Shown: one piece after another, positions 20,059 through 31,396 of the stretch | Numbering within the stretch: the stretch's first letter is position 1 | How the letters are laid out: every line of letters starts with the position of its first letter | From: Muscardinus avellanarius | Lineage: Eukaryota; Chordata; Mammalia; Rodentia; Gliridae | NCBI GenBank assembly: GCA_963383645.1 | Contig: OY726572.1 | Span: 21,420,792 to 21,484,791, forward strand | DNA length: 64,000 nt | Reading direction: 5' to 3' | Position numbers and translations under genes: made by a program | The notes under the pieces: model-generated | Seen by the model: the letters and a program-made list of their open reading frames with translations, nothing else | The model's database searches: none | What the model was told of the DNA's origin: nothing

Positions 20059-20333
20059 TCAGCAGCAGGCACTTACACCTGAGGCAGTGGTATATGCAGT
20101 CACCTCCAGATACTGACTGAATGTCTCCAGGGTTCCTAGCAGCGTGGCCTCAATGTCATTTCCCTCTCAGGAAAATCTAGTTTTCCTTTTTTTTTTTTTC
20201 TTTCCTTTAAAGACTTGTGTGGGTTTCTCTGACATAATGCTATACAGAACTCCATCTTACTAAGAGCTAAATTAGCCTTCCATCTTTGGAGATTAACAGA
20301 TATGCCAGAAAACTGGGAGTTAAAAAGTAGACC

Positions 20334-20658
20334 AGAGCCAGGCATGGTGGCATATGCCTGTAAACCCAGTCTTGGGAGCTGAGATGGGAGGATCGCAGGT
20401 TCTCGGCCAGCCTCAGCAAGTCAGTGAGGCCCTCCGCAACTTCAGGGGACCAAAGCCGAACATTGTGGCGCACAATACTCCCAGTACTTGGGAGGCTGAG
20501 ACAGGAGGATCGCAGGTTCAAGACCAGCCTCAGCAATTTAGAAAGACCTTGTTTCAAAATTTAAAATTAAAAAAAAAAAAAAAAAAGGCTGAGGGGTGTA
20601 GTTCAGAAGTAGAATGCCCCTGGGTTCAAACCCAGTACCAAAAAAAAAAAAAAAAAAG
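20334..20658 (+). mobile_element. Two overlapping B1-ID SINE units
   Basis: A first B1 head (20334-20445) lacking its ID part is followed by a second B1 head and an ID part ending in a poly(A) run at 20640-20657. Confidence 0.78.
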
Positions 20659-21138
20659 TAGGCCCATCTTCAAGGCTATGAAGTTAAGATAACACACCAG
20701 GAGACAAGAGGTTGGAAGGCTGAGGTTTAGTCTATGTGGTCAGCAAATGTACCGGGAAGCCAGGACCAAGGAAAACAAAGCAATTGACCCAGACATGGAT
20801 CAGCTCCACCAGGACAGAACAATCGCTTGACCTGCCCAGGAACAATATTTGTCTGCTCTAAAACAATATCGGCCTGCTCAGAAACAATATTAGTCTGCTC
20901 AGAAATAATTTCAGAGGTTTCCTCCCAATGGTGAATGGCAAGTTCATGTATAGCTGCTACAGTGATTGTACTTCATGACCATAGTAAAATCACACCTGGG
21001 ACAAAGACCCAAGATGATAGACAGACACGTGTCCGTGAAGGGGCGTGCGGAGGAAGAACAACAGTGCAGAGGAAATCCCACCCGTGGGTTCAATGACAGG
21101 TAGGCCTGGCCCTGGCCTGCTGAGAGCACTCTAAGAGC

Positions 21139-21330
21139 TGGGGGGGGGGGGGCTGTAATCCTAGTACTTGGGAGAATGACACAGGAAGTTCGCAGGTTCA
21201 AGGCCAGCCTCAGCAGCTCAGTGAGGTCCTCCAAAATTAGTGAGGCCCTGTTTCCAAGTAAAAAATAAAATAGGGCTTTGTGGTAGCTCAGAGGTAGAAT
21301 GCTACTGAGTTCAATCTTCCAAAAACAAAA
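21139..21330 (+). mobile_element. B1-ID SINE, 5' end replaced by a G-run
   Basis: A run of G precedes CTGTAATCCTAGTACTTGGG. The ID part carries GTGGTAGCTCAGAGGTAG. Confidence 0.78.
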
Positions 21331-21371
21331 AGAAGAGATGGAGGAGGAGGAGGATTATAAGGCTACAGTTT

Positions 21372-21602
21372 TCTTTTTTTCTTTTCTTTTTTTTTTTTTC
21401 TTTTTTTTTTTTTTCCGGAACCCAGTAGCATTCGACCTCCGAGCTATACCCTCTGCCCTATTTTTTATTCTTTATTTTGAAACAGGGTCTCATTAAATTG
21501 CGGAGGGCCTCACTAAGTAGCTGAGGCTGTCTGCGAACCACAATCCTCCAGTCTCAGCCTTCCAAATGCTGGGATTACAAGCATGCGCCACCATACCAGG
21601 CT
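21372..21602 (-). mobile_element. S3 SINE
   Basis: Complement of an S3 copy with ACCCAGTAGCATTCGACCTC and CCTCACTAAGTAGCTGAGG. Flanks AAGGCTACAGTTTT and AAGGCTATACTTT suggest a target duplication. Confidence 0.87.
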
Positions 21603-21700
21603 AAGGCTATACTTTCCTGACCTTTGAGTCAGCAAGAGATTTCTGTCTCCCACGAGTTGCCTCCCTTGTGTCCCAGACTAAGAATAAAAAGCCTTGTTCC

Positions 21701-21701
<1 letters not shown>

Positions 21702-21754
<53 letters not shown>

Positions 21755-21925
21755 GAGGGGTGGGCACTGGGGATTGAACCCAAGGGTGTTCTACCTCTGA
21801 GCTACATTCCCAACCCTGTTTTATTTTTTAAAATTTGAAACAGAGTCTTGCTAAGCGGCTCTAAGGGCCTCACTAGATTGCTGAGGCTGGCCTCAAACCT
21901 TTGATCCTCCTGTCTCAGGCCACTG
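21702..21925 (-). mobile_element. Old B1-ID SINE with (TG)n
   Basis: (TG)n at 21706-21752 is the complement of a CA-expanded tail; the SINE body follows to 21925. Confidence 0.83.
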
Positions 21926-22194
21926 TGCCTTTATCGATTTTTCTGATGCAAGCACAAGAACCCATAGAGTTGGTAACATATCTATGCCTCTTATATCTGA
22001 AAGGGGGCTTCGGTCTCCCCCACATGCTAGGGTGTGGCTGAGGACCTGTTCTCCCAGGCAGGGCTTGGCTTGGTTTTCAGAGACAGTGGCTGGGCACCAG
22101 GTACTGCTCCTCAGTCAGCGGACTCCTTTAAAGACAAGCCAAAAATGTAGGGATGGGCAGGGCTGGCCTGAATGCGCATTTAACCCCTGGCCCT

Positions 22195-22420
22195 GCCGGG
22201 CGTGGTGGTGCACACTTGTAATCCCCACTCTTGGGAGGCTGAGACAGGAGGATCACACAGGTTTGAAGCCACCCTCAGCTACTTTGTGAGGCTCTCAGCA
22301 ACTTAGTGAGACCCTGTTTCCAAATACAATAGAAAATAGGTCTGGGAGTATAGCCCGGAGATAGAAAGCCCCTGGGTTCCATCCCCAGTACCACCAACAT
22401 AAAGAAATAAAAATAAAATA
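22195..22420 (+). mobile_element. S1 SINE
   Basis: Full copy; target duplication CCTGGCCCT on both sides. Confidence 0.9.
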
Positions 22421-23280
22421 ACCTGGCCCTTCCCAACGCCTTCACACGAGGCACAAAACAACCAAAGTGAGCATTCTAACAGTGCCCCAGGCTACACCTT
22501 CTCAGAAGCCAGGGACAGAGGCAAGACCACGTGGGATTTTCTTCTTTATAGCCCTGGACATAACCACAGGATCACAGTGAAGACAAGGCTTCCTTTCCTG
22601 GAATCTGGGACAAAGACTGTAAACTCGAATTAGAGATTCTTTCTGAAGGAACTCACCTGGCAGGCCTTACTGCATCCTCTTGGAGAGGAAAGCAAGCCTG
22701 CCCACCAGGTGTGTGTCTTGGAAGGGTCATCCCATGCTAAACGGTAACATCAGTTCTGCACGGGCCCGGGGAGGCCTCCTCCCCTGCCCTCTCCCAGCCA
22801 GTGGAGGCCCGGCGGCAATTAATTAGGGAAAAAATGGGCAACTAATTTCAGGTGTGTCACCCTGGTCTGAGGCCCAGGCAGCCTGCTCTGAATAGAAACA
22901 GCCGACCATCGCTAAGTTAAAGAAAAGGACAATCCATTTACGTGATTCAACACTCTGAAGAAGGAAAACTAAGCCAAACAACTGATTCCAAATGAAGTAG
23001 AGTGACAGAAATCAACTTTTAACAATAACAACAACAAAAACAGTACAAGCAACTGACACCCTAAGAAGACTCCTCCCGGCACCCAGCCCTCCTGTTCTTC
23101 TAGACATAATACCCCAACACCACCTCCCCACTGGCACCGGTGGTGGGGAGAGCTAATACACCCAGGTTTAGGCCCTTGATTCAGTTTACCCCGAGGGAAC
23201 TCCAACCTGGGCTGGGGAGGACGTGGAGTGAACAGGTGCCCATATTATTCCTTGTTGCTGCTTTTCGTCCAGTTTCAAAA
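22421..23280. other. Unique intergenic sequence
   Basis: No SINE and no ORF with a family signature. One of the longer SINE-free stretches between the two genes, so a conserved regulatory element here would not be surprising, but nothing specific is visible. Confidence 0.45.
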
Positions 23281-23485
23281 GCACCAGCAGTGTGTGAGTG
23301 TGAGTGTGCGCGCGTGTGCGTGTGTGAGAGCACGAGTGTGAGTGTGTGTGTGAGTGTGAGAGTGCAAATGAGTGTGTGTGAGAGTGTGAGTGTGTGAGAG
23401 CGTGTGTGAGTGAGTGTGTGCGCGTGTGTGGGTGGGTGTGAGTGTGAGTGTTGTGAGTGTGCGTGTGTGTGTGCACGTGTGTGTT
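23281..23485. repeat. Irregular GT-rich minisatellite
   Basis: About 200 nt of GTGTGAGT-type units mixed with CGCG steps. The long - strand frame through it is a low-complexity artefact. An ID-like remnant (GAGATGGAACCCAGGGCCTC) follows near 23490-23550. Confidence 0.8.
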
Positions 23486-23549
23486 GCTGGAGATGGAACC
23501 CAGGGCCTCACACATGCTGGTAACTGCTACCACTGAGGCTCGTCCCCAG

Positions 23550-24600
23550 CCAGTCCCAACAGCTCTGAAGTCTGTATCATCTGATTCATCCCGTCTCCCT
23601 TCCTTGGCGGTGGCGCCTACTGATCCCTGAGTCATTCTCCATCTTTCACTGGAGACTTAGCTCATGGCCGGCTTCCTCCCTTCCTATTTAGTCAGCATTT
23701 CTTAGTGTCAACATCCAAACGGATGGTTCGTTCATCCATGATCTTGGCATCTCCACTCCTGACCTCCCGAAATGCAATTTCCTACTGTCCCACCTCAGCC
23801 CCCCCACCTATGGCCACGCCTTCGACCTCGTCATCACCCACAGCTGACCATCTCCAGAATCCCTTTCTCAAACAATGTGACCCCGACCCCTGGTCCGCCC
23901 ATCTGACTGAGGCCAGCGCTCGCAGGCCAGAGCTTCCTCCATCTTACTGAGACCTCTGAGTCATTTACCTTCTTTTGTTTTACTATCTTCCCTCTTGTCC
24001 TTACTTCCTCCATCGGTCTCGGAGCCCATGTTCACTCTTGTAGTGGCTCCCTTAAAAATATCCTTATCCACTCCCTCTCCGGCTCCACTGTTTTTGCTCC
24101 ACCAATCCCGACCCGCACAATCGTCCCTTTCCACACCTTACCTGGGTCCACAGGGCTAGAGATGAGCCCATGACTGCTGCCAGCCTCCCCGCAAGCTCCC
24201 AACTGAATCTCAAAGAGGTGCTCACCACTCCGTGGCCGTCTTCTCTGCTACGTTTTCTTTCCTACGTTCTAACACATTTATTTCTCGTCCTCTTTGTTTC
24301 TCCTCTGAACCTCTCCGTTTTCCTTCCGTACATTCTTCATGGAGAAAACAAAGCCCATCAGGCAGGATTTCCACATCTTCTAACATGTCCCGGCACACCG
24401 TGGGCTCTCCAGCTTGGGCGCCCCTGCTCAGCGGATGGAGTGCCCCTCCCCCAGAGCCGGGCCTCCAAGGGCCCCTTCTGAAAGGCCGCGCTCCCAGAGC
24501 CATTCCTTCTGCTCATTGTATCCTTAGATTTCTCTCACCACTGGGTAATTCCTTCCCTTTGGTATCAGCTTAGAAACACTTTCTAGAATGTTAGCTCCTA
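23550..24600. other. Unique pyrimidine-rich sequence, no gene recognised
   Basis: Open frames occur on both strands but lack domains or splice logic. Nothing specific is supported. Confidence 0.45.
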
Positions 24601-24606
24601 TGTGTG

Positions 24607-25018
24607 TGTTTGGGAAGGGGTACTGCGGATTGAACCCAGGGGTATTCTGCCTCTGAGTTGTACCCCCAGCTCTTTCCATTTATTTTTTTATTTTTTTATT
24701 TTTTTGCAGGTCTGGGGATGGACCCCAGGGGCATTCGACCTCCAAGCTACACTCCCTGCCCTATTTTTTTATTCTTTTTAATTTGAAACAGGGTCTCACT
24801 AAGTTGCAGAGGGCCTCACTAAGTAGCTGAGGCTGTCTGTGAACCGCGATCCTCAGGTCTCAGCCTCCTGAATGCTGGAATTACAAGCATGCGCCACCAC
24901 GCCCGGCTCTATTTTTTATTTTGAAACAAGGTCTTGCTAACTTGCTGAGGCTCGAATCTGCAATCCTTCTGTCTTAGCCTCCCAAGTACTAAATTACAGG
25001 TGTGTGCCACCATACCAG
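24607..25018 (-). mobile_element. B1-ID SINE split by an S3 SINE
   Basis: Host ID part 24607-24680 and host head 24907-25018. The S3 insert is 24690-24906, in the linker. Confidence 0.85.
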
Positions 25019-25050
25019 GTACTAGCTCCCATTAAAAAAAAGCAAAGAAA

Positions 25051-25264
25051 GGCCGGGCGCCGTGGGCACGCTTGTAATCCCCGTGCTTGGGAGCCTGAGA
25101 CAGGAGGATCACGCAGGTTCGAAGCCAGCCTCAGCTACTTGAGGCTCTCAGCTACTTAGTGAGACCCTGTTTCCAAATAAAATATAAAATGGGTCTGGGA
25201 GTATAGCCAGAGGTAGAAAGCCTCCAGGTTCCACTCCCAGCACCACCAAAAAAAAAAAAAAAAA
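25051..25264 (+). mobile_element. S1 SINE
   Basis: Full copy; target duplication close to AAAGCAAAGA on both sides. Confidence 0.9.
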
Positions 25265-25401
25265 GCAAAGAGAAAAAAAACCACCTTGGCTTCATAGTCC
25301 CAACTAGTTACCCAGTATTTCTCTGGCCCACTACAATAGAAAAATGTGTTAAAATGTGCTCCCGCCCCCTCCCCATTTATTTATGTTTTTGCTGTTTCCT
25401 T

Positions 25402-25475
25402 TGGGTGCTGGGGATTGAACCCAGGTCCTTGAGCTTACCAAGCATGTGCTCTACCACAGAGCGCGCCCTGGTCCC
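25402..25475 (-). mobile_element. Single ID element
   Basis: Complement of a classical ID: GGGGATTGAACCCAGGTCCT, then ACCAAGCATGTGCTCTACCA. Confidence 0.8.
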
Positions 25476-25685
25476 CGGAAGTGCTACCATTGCTGTCTCG
25501 ATGTCTTCCTACTCAGTCCGTCCTGGTGCCCCCATACCCACCTCACTCCAAATCCGCATCAGTGCCCTCATCCAACAAATCCTTTCCTCCTTTCACCAAA
25601 TCTTGTGTTGGTTTCTGTGGTCCCGTATTACTGTCTTCATCTTCAGCATCATTTGCTCCTGACCACGCCATCTTTCTTGAAACGC

Positions 25686-25694
<9 letters not shown>

Positions 25695-25726
<32 letters not shown>

Positions 25727-25905
25727 TGGTCTGGAGATGGAACCCAGAGGCGTTTGACCTCTGAGCTACACCCCCTGCCCTATTTGCGGGTCTGGGGATG
25801 GAACCCAGGGGCATTCAACCTCCAAACGACACCCCCTGCTCTATTTTTTATTCTTTATTTTGAAACAGGGTCTCACTAAATTGCAGTGCACCACCACGCC
25901 CGGTT
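25695..25905 (-). mobile_element. Rearranged S3 SINE with duplicated ID part
   Basis: T-run, then two consecutive ID halves (25727-25786 and 25788-25840). The B1 head is mostly deleted down to GTGCACCACCACGCCCGG. Confidence 0.8.
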
Positions 25906-26009
25906 CACTTCCATTCTTTAGGTCACCTAACTAGCCGTTGCTTTGAGGCTTCTTGGTCTTTTCCAGGCTCCTCCTCCTCCTCTGTTCTACTTCTAAATGT
26001 GAAAATAAC

Positions 26010-26215
26010 ATGGAGAAAATGAGGAAGATGAAAGTCACTATTGGTAAAGCCAAACGGCAGATGGCAAACTATATATACCACAGTGTTTTCGGCTCAGGTC
26101 ATGAATGTGGGATAATCTCCCTAGTATTCAAAGAACTCCTAGAAATCAACCAAAAAAGACAAATAACCCAGTAGAAAAATCAGGAATATAAACAAATGTC
26201 AAGAAAGGGATAAAG
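26010..26215 (+). mobile_element. L1 ORF2 fragment, diverged
   Basis: AAAGAACTCCTAGAAATCAA, GACAAATAACCCAGTAGAAA and ATATAAACAAATGTCAAG follow the 3' part of L1 ORF2. Short and non-coding. Confidence 0.55.
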
Positions 26216-26225
26216 ATGGACATTT

Positions 26226-26440
26226 CGCCAGGCATGGTGGCGCATGCTTGTAATCCCCGCGCTTGGGAGCCTGAGACAGGAGGATCACGCAGGTTTGAAG
26301 CCAGCCTCAGCTACTTAAGTGAGGCTCTCAGCAACTTAGTGAGAACCTGTTTCCAAAAAATATATATAAAAAGGTCTGAGAGTGCAGCCCGGAGGTAGAA
26401 AGCCTCTGGGTTCCACCCCCAGCATCCCCCCCCCCAAAAA
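26226..26440 (+). mobile_element. S1 SINE with perfect target duplication
   Basis: Flanked by AAAGATGGACATTTC on both sides. The poly(A) tail is short and preceded by a C-run. Confidence 0.92.
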
Positions 26441-26477
26441 AAAGATGGACATTTCACAATACAAAGAGAGAGGCCAA

Positions 26478-26663
26478 AGCTGGGAATGGTGGTACACACC
26501 TGTGATCCCAGCACTTGGGAGGCTGAAACAGGAGAATCGCAGGTGAGAGGCCAGCCTCAGCAACAAAAACTAGTGAGAACCTATTTTAAAATAAAAAATA
26601 AAAAATAGGGTTGGGAAGGTAGCTTGGAGGTAGAGACCCTGGGATTCAATTCCCAGTGGCGCG

Positions 26664-26694
<31 letters not shown>

Positions 26695-26695
26695 A
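26478..26695 (+). mobile_element. B1-ID SINE with (GC)n(AC)n tail
   Basis: Body to about 26657, then alternating GC and AC to 26695. Confidence 0.83.
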
Positions 26696-26717
26696 GAAAA
26701 AATAAATAAATAGAATA

Positions 26718-27000
26718 TGCTGGGTGTGGTGGCACACACTTGTAATCTCAGTGCTTGGGAGGCTGAGACAGGAAGATCGCACAGGTTCTAAGCCAGCCTC
26801 AGCTGAGTGAGGCTCTCAGCAACTTAGTGAGATCCTGTTTCCAAATAAAGTACAAAATAGGTCTGGGAGTATAGCCCGGAGGTAGAAAAGCCCCTGGGTT
26901 CCACCTCCAATACCACCACCAAAAAAAAAAAGAATAGAGCTGGGGTTGTAGCTCAGAAGTAGGATGCCTCTGGGTTCAATCCCCAGCAACTCCCCCCTTA
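26718..27000 (+). mobile_element. S1 SINE followed by an extra ID unit
   Basis: S1 body 26718-26922; a separate ID unit at 26935-26995. The S1 copy may have inserted into the linker of an older SINE. Confidence 0.83.
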
Positions 27001-27064
27001 AAAAGCATTATATATGATAAAAAGTAAAGCAGCTACAATATACATATATATACAAAACTTTCGA

Positions 27065-27233
27065 GCCAGGCGTGCTTGGGAGGCTGAGACAGGAGGATCG
27101 CACAGGTTCGAAGCCAGCCTCGGCTACTTAGTGAGACCCTGTTTCCAAATAAAATATAAAAATAGGTCTGGGAGTATAGCCCGGAGGTAGAAAGCCTCGG
27201 GGTTCCACCCCTAGTCCCACCAAAAAAAAAAAA
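27065..27233 (+). mobile_element. S1 SINE with 5' deletion
   Basis: Lacks about 20 bases of the B1 head after CCAGGCGTG. Target duplication AAAACTTTC. Confidence 0.88.
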
Positions 27234-27802
27234 AACTTTCAAAATTCACGCATATGACAGCTGAGTCCTACGTGTACAGTTGCAACATGTCGTGTGTGTC
27301 CAAGTCCTGGCATGACTGTCTATTTTAGAGAAACACTAATTGGAAGAGAAACTTTTTTTTTTTAACATCGAAAGGGTGTTCAAAGACTATTCAAAATGCC
27401 AGAAAAAACAATCTGGTGCAATGGTTGTTTGGCAACCCTTGTTCAGGAAGTTACAACACGTTTCCAAATATTTTGCTGATGGGACTCATCTGGCAGCAGA
27501 GTGACAGTGAGTTTATCTTCTGGGGCGTGTGAACATGGCGGCTGTGAATGACCTGAGGCCGAGCAGGGGTGGGTGGGATTAAAGCGAAAATGTTCTCAGT
27601 AAACATTTCCGGCCCTAGAATGCAACATCCTTTCCCCGCCAGGAGAAATTTGTCCTGAGAGAAGCTTACTAGGTAGCAGAAATAGAGATAATACAACAGA
27701 GCTCAATAGCAGAGAGAACAAGGAAAAGAGGCTCAGAAGAGGGACAAATAGAAAGAATCCAGTCTCAAAAGCAGAGAGAAAACCTTGAAGGAGATGAGAA
27801 GA
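27234..27802. other. Unique sequence, nothing recognised
   Basis: No SINE, no supported ORF. A T-run occurs at 27353-27363. Confidence 0.5.
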
Positions 27803-28012
27803 CGGCGGGCGTGGTGGCACGCTTGTAATCCCAGCATTCAAGAGGCTGAGACCGGAGGATCCGGTTCACAGCCAGCCTCAGCTACTTAGTGAGGCCCTTT
27901 GCAATTCAGTAGGACCCTGTTTCAAAATAAAGAATAAAAAAAAAAAATAGGGTTAGGGAGTGTAGCTCAGAGGTAGAATGTCCCTGGATCCCATCCCCAG
28001 TACTGAAAAAAA
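27803..28012 (+). mobile_element. S3 SINE
   Basis: Starts GGCGGGCGTGGTGGCACGC; the linker is AT-rich with an expanded A-run. Confidence 0.87.
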
Positions 28013-28030
28013 AAATTAAAAACTTATTCT

Positions 28031-28400
28031 GAGCCAGGTGCAGTGCCTGTGATGTCAATGCCTGAGAGGCTGAGACAGGAGGATCAGTTTCACGGCTAAT
28101 TTTAACAACTTAGTGAGACCCTGTTTCAAAATAAAAAATAGAACAGCCAGGCACGGTGGCGCACGCTTGTAATCCCAGCATTTGGGAAGCTAAGAAAGGA
28201 GGATCAGCCAGGCGTGGTGGCACACGCTTGTGATCCCAGCATTCAGGAGGCTGAGACCAGAGGATCGTGGTTTGCAGACAGCCCTCTGCAACTCAGTGAG
28301 ACCCGGTTTCAAAATAAAGAATAAAAAATAGGGCAGTGGGTGTAGCCCGGAGGTCGAATGCCCCTGGGTTCCATCCCCAGACCCGCAAAAAAAAAAAAAA
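28031..28400 (+). mobile_element. B1 head, a 60-bp partial head and a full S3 SINE in series
   Basis: 28031-28146 is an older B1 head. 28147-28206 is only the first 60 bases of a B1 head ending GAGGATCA. 28207-28400 is an S3 copy. The short piece looks like a local duplication or a SINE broken by insertion. Confidence 0.75.
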
Positions 28401-28444
28401 AGAATAAAGTTTTGATAACTCTTTCCTGTGTTTTGCTACGCTAA

Positions 28445-28445
28445 T

Positions 28446-28489
<44 letters not shown>

Positions 28490-28680
28490 ACTGGGGAGAT
28501 TGAACTCAGGGGCGTTTACCTCTGAGCTATACTCTCTAGCTCTATTTTATTTGTATTTAGAAACAGGGTCTCCCTAGTTTGATGAGGGTCTCACTACTTG
28601 CTGAGACTGTCCTTGAACCTGCAATCCTCCTGTCTCAGCCTCCCAAGTCCTGGGCGTTAGCCACCATGCTCATATTTTAT
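28445..28680 (-). mobile_element. Old B1-ID SINE with (GT)n
   Basis: (GT)n 28448-28487 is the complement of a CA tail; the body runs to about 28675 and leads into the tandem array. Confidence 0.83.
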
Positions 28681-29154
28681 TTTGTATCTTGAAATAAGGC
28701 CTTGCTAAGTTGCTGAGGCTGTCTTGGAATTTACAATCCTCCTGTCTCAGCCTCCCAAGCGCTGGGATTATAGGCATGAGCCACCATGCCCAGCTTTTAT
28801 TTTGTATTTTGAAATAAGGCCTTGCTAAATTGCTGAGGCTGTCTTGGAATTTACAATCCTCCTGTCTCAGCCTCCCAAGCACTGGGATTATAGGCATGAG
28901 CCACCATGCCCAGCTTTTATTTTGTATTCTGAAATAAGGCCTTGCTAAGTTGCTGAGGCTGTCTTGTAATTTACAATCCTCCTGTCTCAGCCTCCCAAGC
29001 ACTGGGATTATAGGCATGAGCCACCATGCCCAGCTTTTATTTTGTATTTTGAAATAAGGCCTTGCTAAATTGCTGAGGCTGGCTTGGAACCTACAGTCTT
29101 CCTGTGTCAGCCTCCCAAGCGCTGGGATTTCAGCTCTGTGCCGCCACGCCCAGC
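28681..29154 (-). repeat. Tandem array of four B1-head units, period exactly 120 bp
   Basis: Units start at 28681, 28801, 28921 and 29041. The first three differ at only a few positions; the fourth is more diverged in its right half. Each is the complement of a B1 head plus its linker. Because 120 is a multiple of three, the - strand stays open for 180 codons with a 40-residue repeat; this is not evidence of a protein. Confidence 0.92.
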
Positions 29155-29518
29155 TACCACCCAGCCCTCCGCATGCGCGCGGTCTTTTCCCCAAATTGCG
29201 CTGAATCTTCAAGTCTTATTCTCACTTCTCCCTTCTCTTCAACATGGTTTTGTGGTCATTTTATTTATTTACTCTTATTATAGTGGGACTTAGGGATAAA
29301 ACAGATAAATACATATCCAATCTTTCACAAACTCTAATTTAGTCTACAACATAAATATAGTTTAGAAAAAGGATACGATTTCCTCCTTAGTAGATATAAA
29401 AGTTTATCTCTGAGCCAGGTCCTCTGGCCATCCTCAGAACATACTAGACATGGTCCCAGTGAGGACCTCTATCAGATCTCTCTCTCTCTCTGAAGTGACA
29501 CATTGATAAAAGCTGTGT
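29155..29518. other. Unique AT-rich sequence
   Basis: No supported ORF or repeat, apart from a short TC run near 29480. Confidence 0.5.
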
Positions 29519-29695
29519 CGGCTGGGCATAGAGGTGCACGCTTGTCATCCCAGTACTCGGGAGGCTGAGACAGGGGGATCACACGTTTGAAGCCAATCTC
29601 AGAAAAAAATTTTTTAAAAAAAGGCTAGATTGTAGCTCAGAGGTAGAATACCCCTGGGTTTCATCCCCCGTACCCTCCTACCCCCCCAAAAAAAG
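29519..29695 (+). mobile_element. B1-ID SINE, internally deleted
   Basis: The B1 head loses its second half after CCAATCTCAG; the ID part follows at about 29625. Confidence 0.8.
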
Positions 29696-29978
29696 ACCTG
29701 TGTCATGTGGTTTCAATCTGGCAGCCAGATTTCCCAGTGCTCCCTGGGCTGCAGGCCACAGTTCACAGGATCCCACAAACAAGTGGTTTTACCCAGGAGC
29801 CGTGGGAGTGGGGACAGCTCATAGCAGCGGTTAGCTGTGCCTGGGCAAAGGAGCTGTGGGCTTGTGTGTATCCATGACTGGCATCCCAGTATTCACACTT
29901 ATAATCAGGATCCAAAGTGCCTTTTCATTACTTACAGCATAATCACCCCCTGATATAAAAATCATAAAAATAGTGTTG

Positions 29979-30315
29979 AAGCCAGGCATGGTGGTATGTC
30001 CCTATAATCCTAGTTCTTTGGAGGCTAAGACAGAAGGATCACAGATTCAAGGCCAGCCTCAGCAACTTAGCAAGACTCTGTTTTCAAATAAAAAATATAA
30101 CCAGGCCTGGTGTGGTGGCACATGCTTGTAATCCCAGGATTTGGGAAGCTTCTTGAGAAAAGAGAATCCAGGTTCGTGGCCAGCCTGAGCTACTTAGTAA
30201 GGCCCTTTGCAACTCAGTGAGACCCTGTTTCAAAATAAAAAATATTTTAAAAAATAGGGCTGGAGGTGTCACTCAGAAGCAGAATGCCCTTGGGTCATCC
30301 CCAGTACTGCAAAAA

Positions 30316-30354
<39 letters not shown>

Positions 30355-30636
30355 AATCTGTCTGGGAGTGGAGCTCGGAACCCTGGTTTGGTTTGTTTGT
30401 TTGTTTGTTTGTTTGTTTGTGGTACTGGGGGTGGAACTCAGAGGCTTTCTACCTCCAGGCTATACTCCCAGACCTATTTCATACTTTATTTGGAAACAGG
30501 GTCTCACTAAGTTGCTGAGAGCCTCACTAAGTAGCTGAGGCTGGCTTCAAACCTGTGTGATCCTCCTGTCTCAGCCTCCACCATGCCCGCTTAACCCTGC
30601 GTTTAATCCCTAGCAACACACACACACGCACACACG

Positions 30637-30670
<34 letters not shown>
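29979..30670 (+). mobile_element. SINE nest: one host with two insertions
   Basis: Host head 29979-30102. S3-like insert (+) 30103-30356 with an AAAT tail. Host ID piece 30357-30388. S1 insert (-) about 30389-30590. Host ID remainder about 30591-30620, then (CA)n to 30669. The two host ID pieces share ACCCTG, the likely target duplication. Confidence 0.8.
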
Positions 30671-30671
<1 letters not shown>

Positions 30672-31059
30672 TCAAAATGGCATTCACCTTCTCACCTTCA
30701 TAGGACATATTCCCATTACCCCTCACGTTTCTGGGCACCTTGAGCTCCATCCCAAGTGTTCTTTGAACAGGAGCAGTACTCAAATAATTAAGCCCTCTCC
30801 AGGGAGAAGGCCCCAGGGCTCGGAGCAGCTGCAGGCTCCCCTCTTATTTGGGCACTGTGGCAAAGCTGAAGAACTTCGGCAGTGGTTTTTGAAACTTGTG
30901 ATCACAGGAATATAAACTACAGATTGTAACATGCCCCACACATATCTCATGTTTTGAAAACTCTGTCATTGTTCATCTTGGCCAGCGGACCCTGAGAATC
31001 TTGGTTCTATTCTGTAATATAAACATGTGATCTTGGATCTCCCACTGCGCCTCTCTCCC

Positions 31060-31062
31060 TCT

Positions 31063-31104
<42 letters not shown>

Positions 31105-31136
31105 TCTCTCTCTCCCTCTCCCTCTCTCCCTCTCCT
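31060..31136. repeat. (TC)n microsatellite
   Basis: Nearly pure CT repeat with CCCT interruptions. It is not attached to a SINE, unlike most of the others here. Confidence 0.85.
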
Positions 31137-31194
31137 GGCCATCTTTTTGCTTATGTGGATACTATGGACATTGTAAACCAGAGCTTTCTGGTTT

Positions 31195-31396
31195 TGTTTT
31201 TTGGTGCTGGGGGTTGAACCTAGGGATGTTCTACCTTTGAGCTACCTCCCTGCACCTATTTTATTTTTATTTTGAAAGAGTCTCACTAGGTTGTTGAGAG
31301 TCTCACTATTTTCTGAGTCTGTCCTTGAACCTACGATCCTCCTGTTTCAGCCTCCCAAGTACTCAGATTACAAGCGTGCGCCACCACGCCCAGCTG
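31195..31396 (-). mobile_element. B1-ID SINE
   Basis: Complement of a full copy; target duplication AACCAGAG. Confidence 0.86.

Larger units (their letters stand above)
20660..21700 (+). mobile_element. LTR-like relic with 22-bp repeats, split by SINEs
   Basis: Non-SINE pieces (20660-21138 and 21603-21700) end with AAGAATAAAAAGCC followed by TTGTTCC, as in an LTR polyadenylation region. 20845-20905 carries three to four imperfect 21-22 bp units of the type AACAATATTAGTCTGCTCAG. The left boundary is uncertain. Confidence 0.4.

Noticed and set aside
23186..23635. 149-codon His/Thr-rich - strand ORF
   Set aside because: Translation of the GT-rich minisatellite at 23281-23485.
28670..29212. 180-codon - strand ORF with 40-residue repeats
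   Set aside because: It is the translation of a 120-bp tandem array of B1 SINE heads; the frame stays open only because 120 is a multiple of three.
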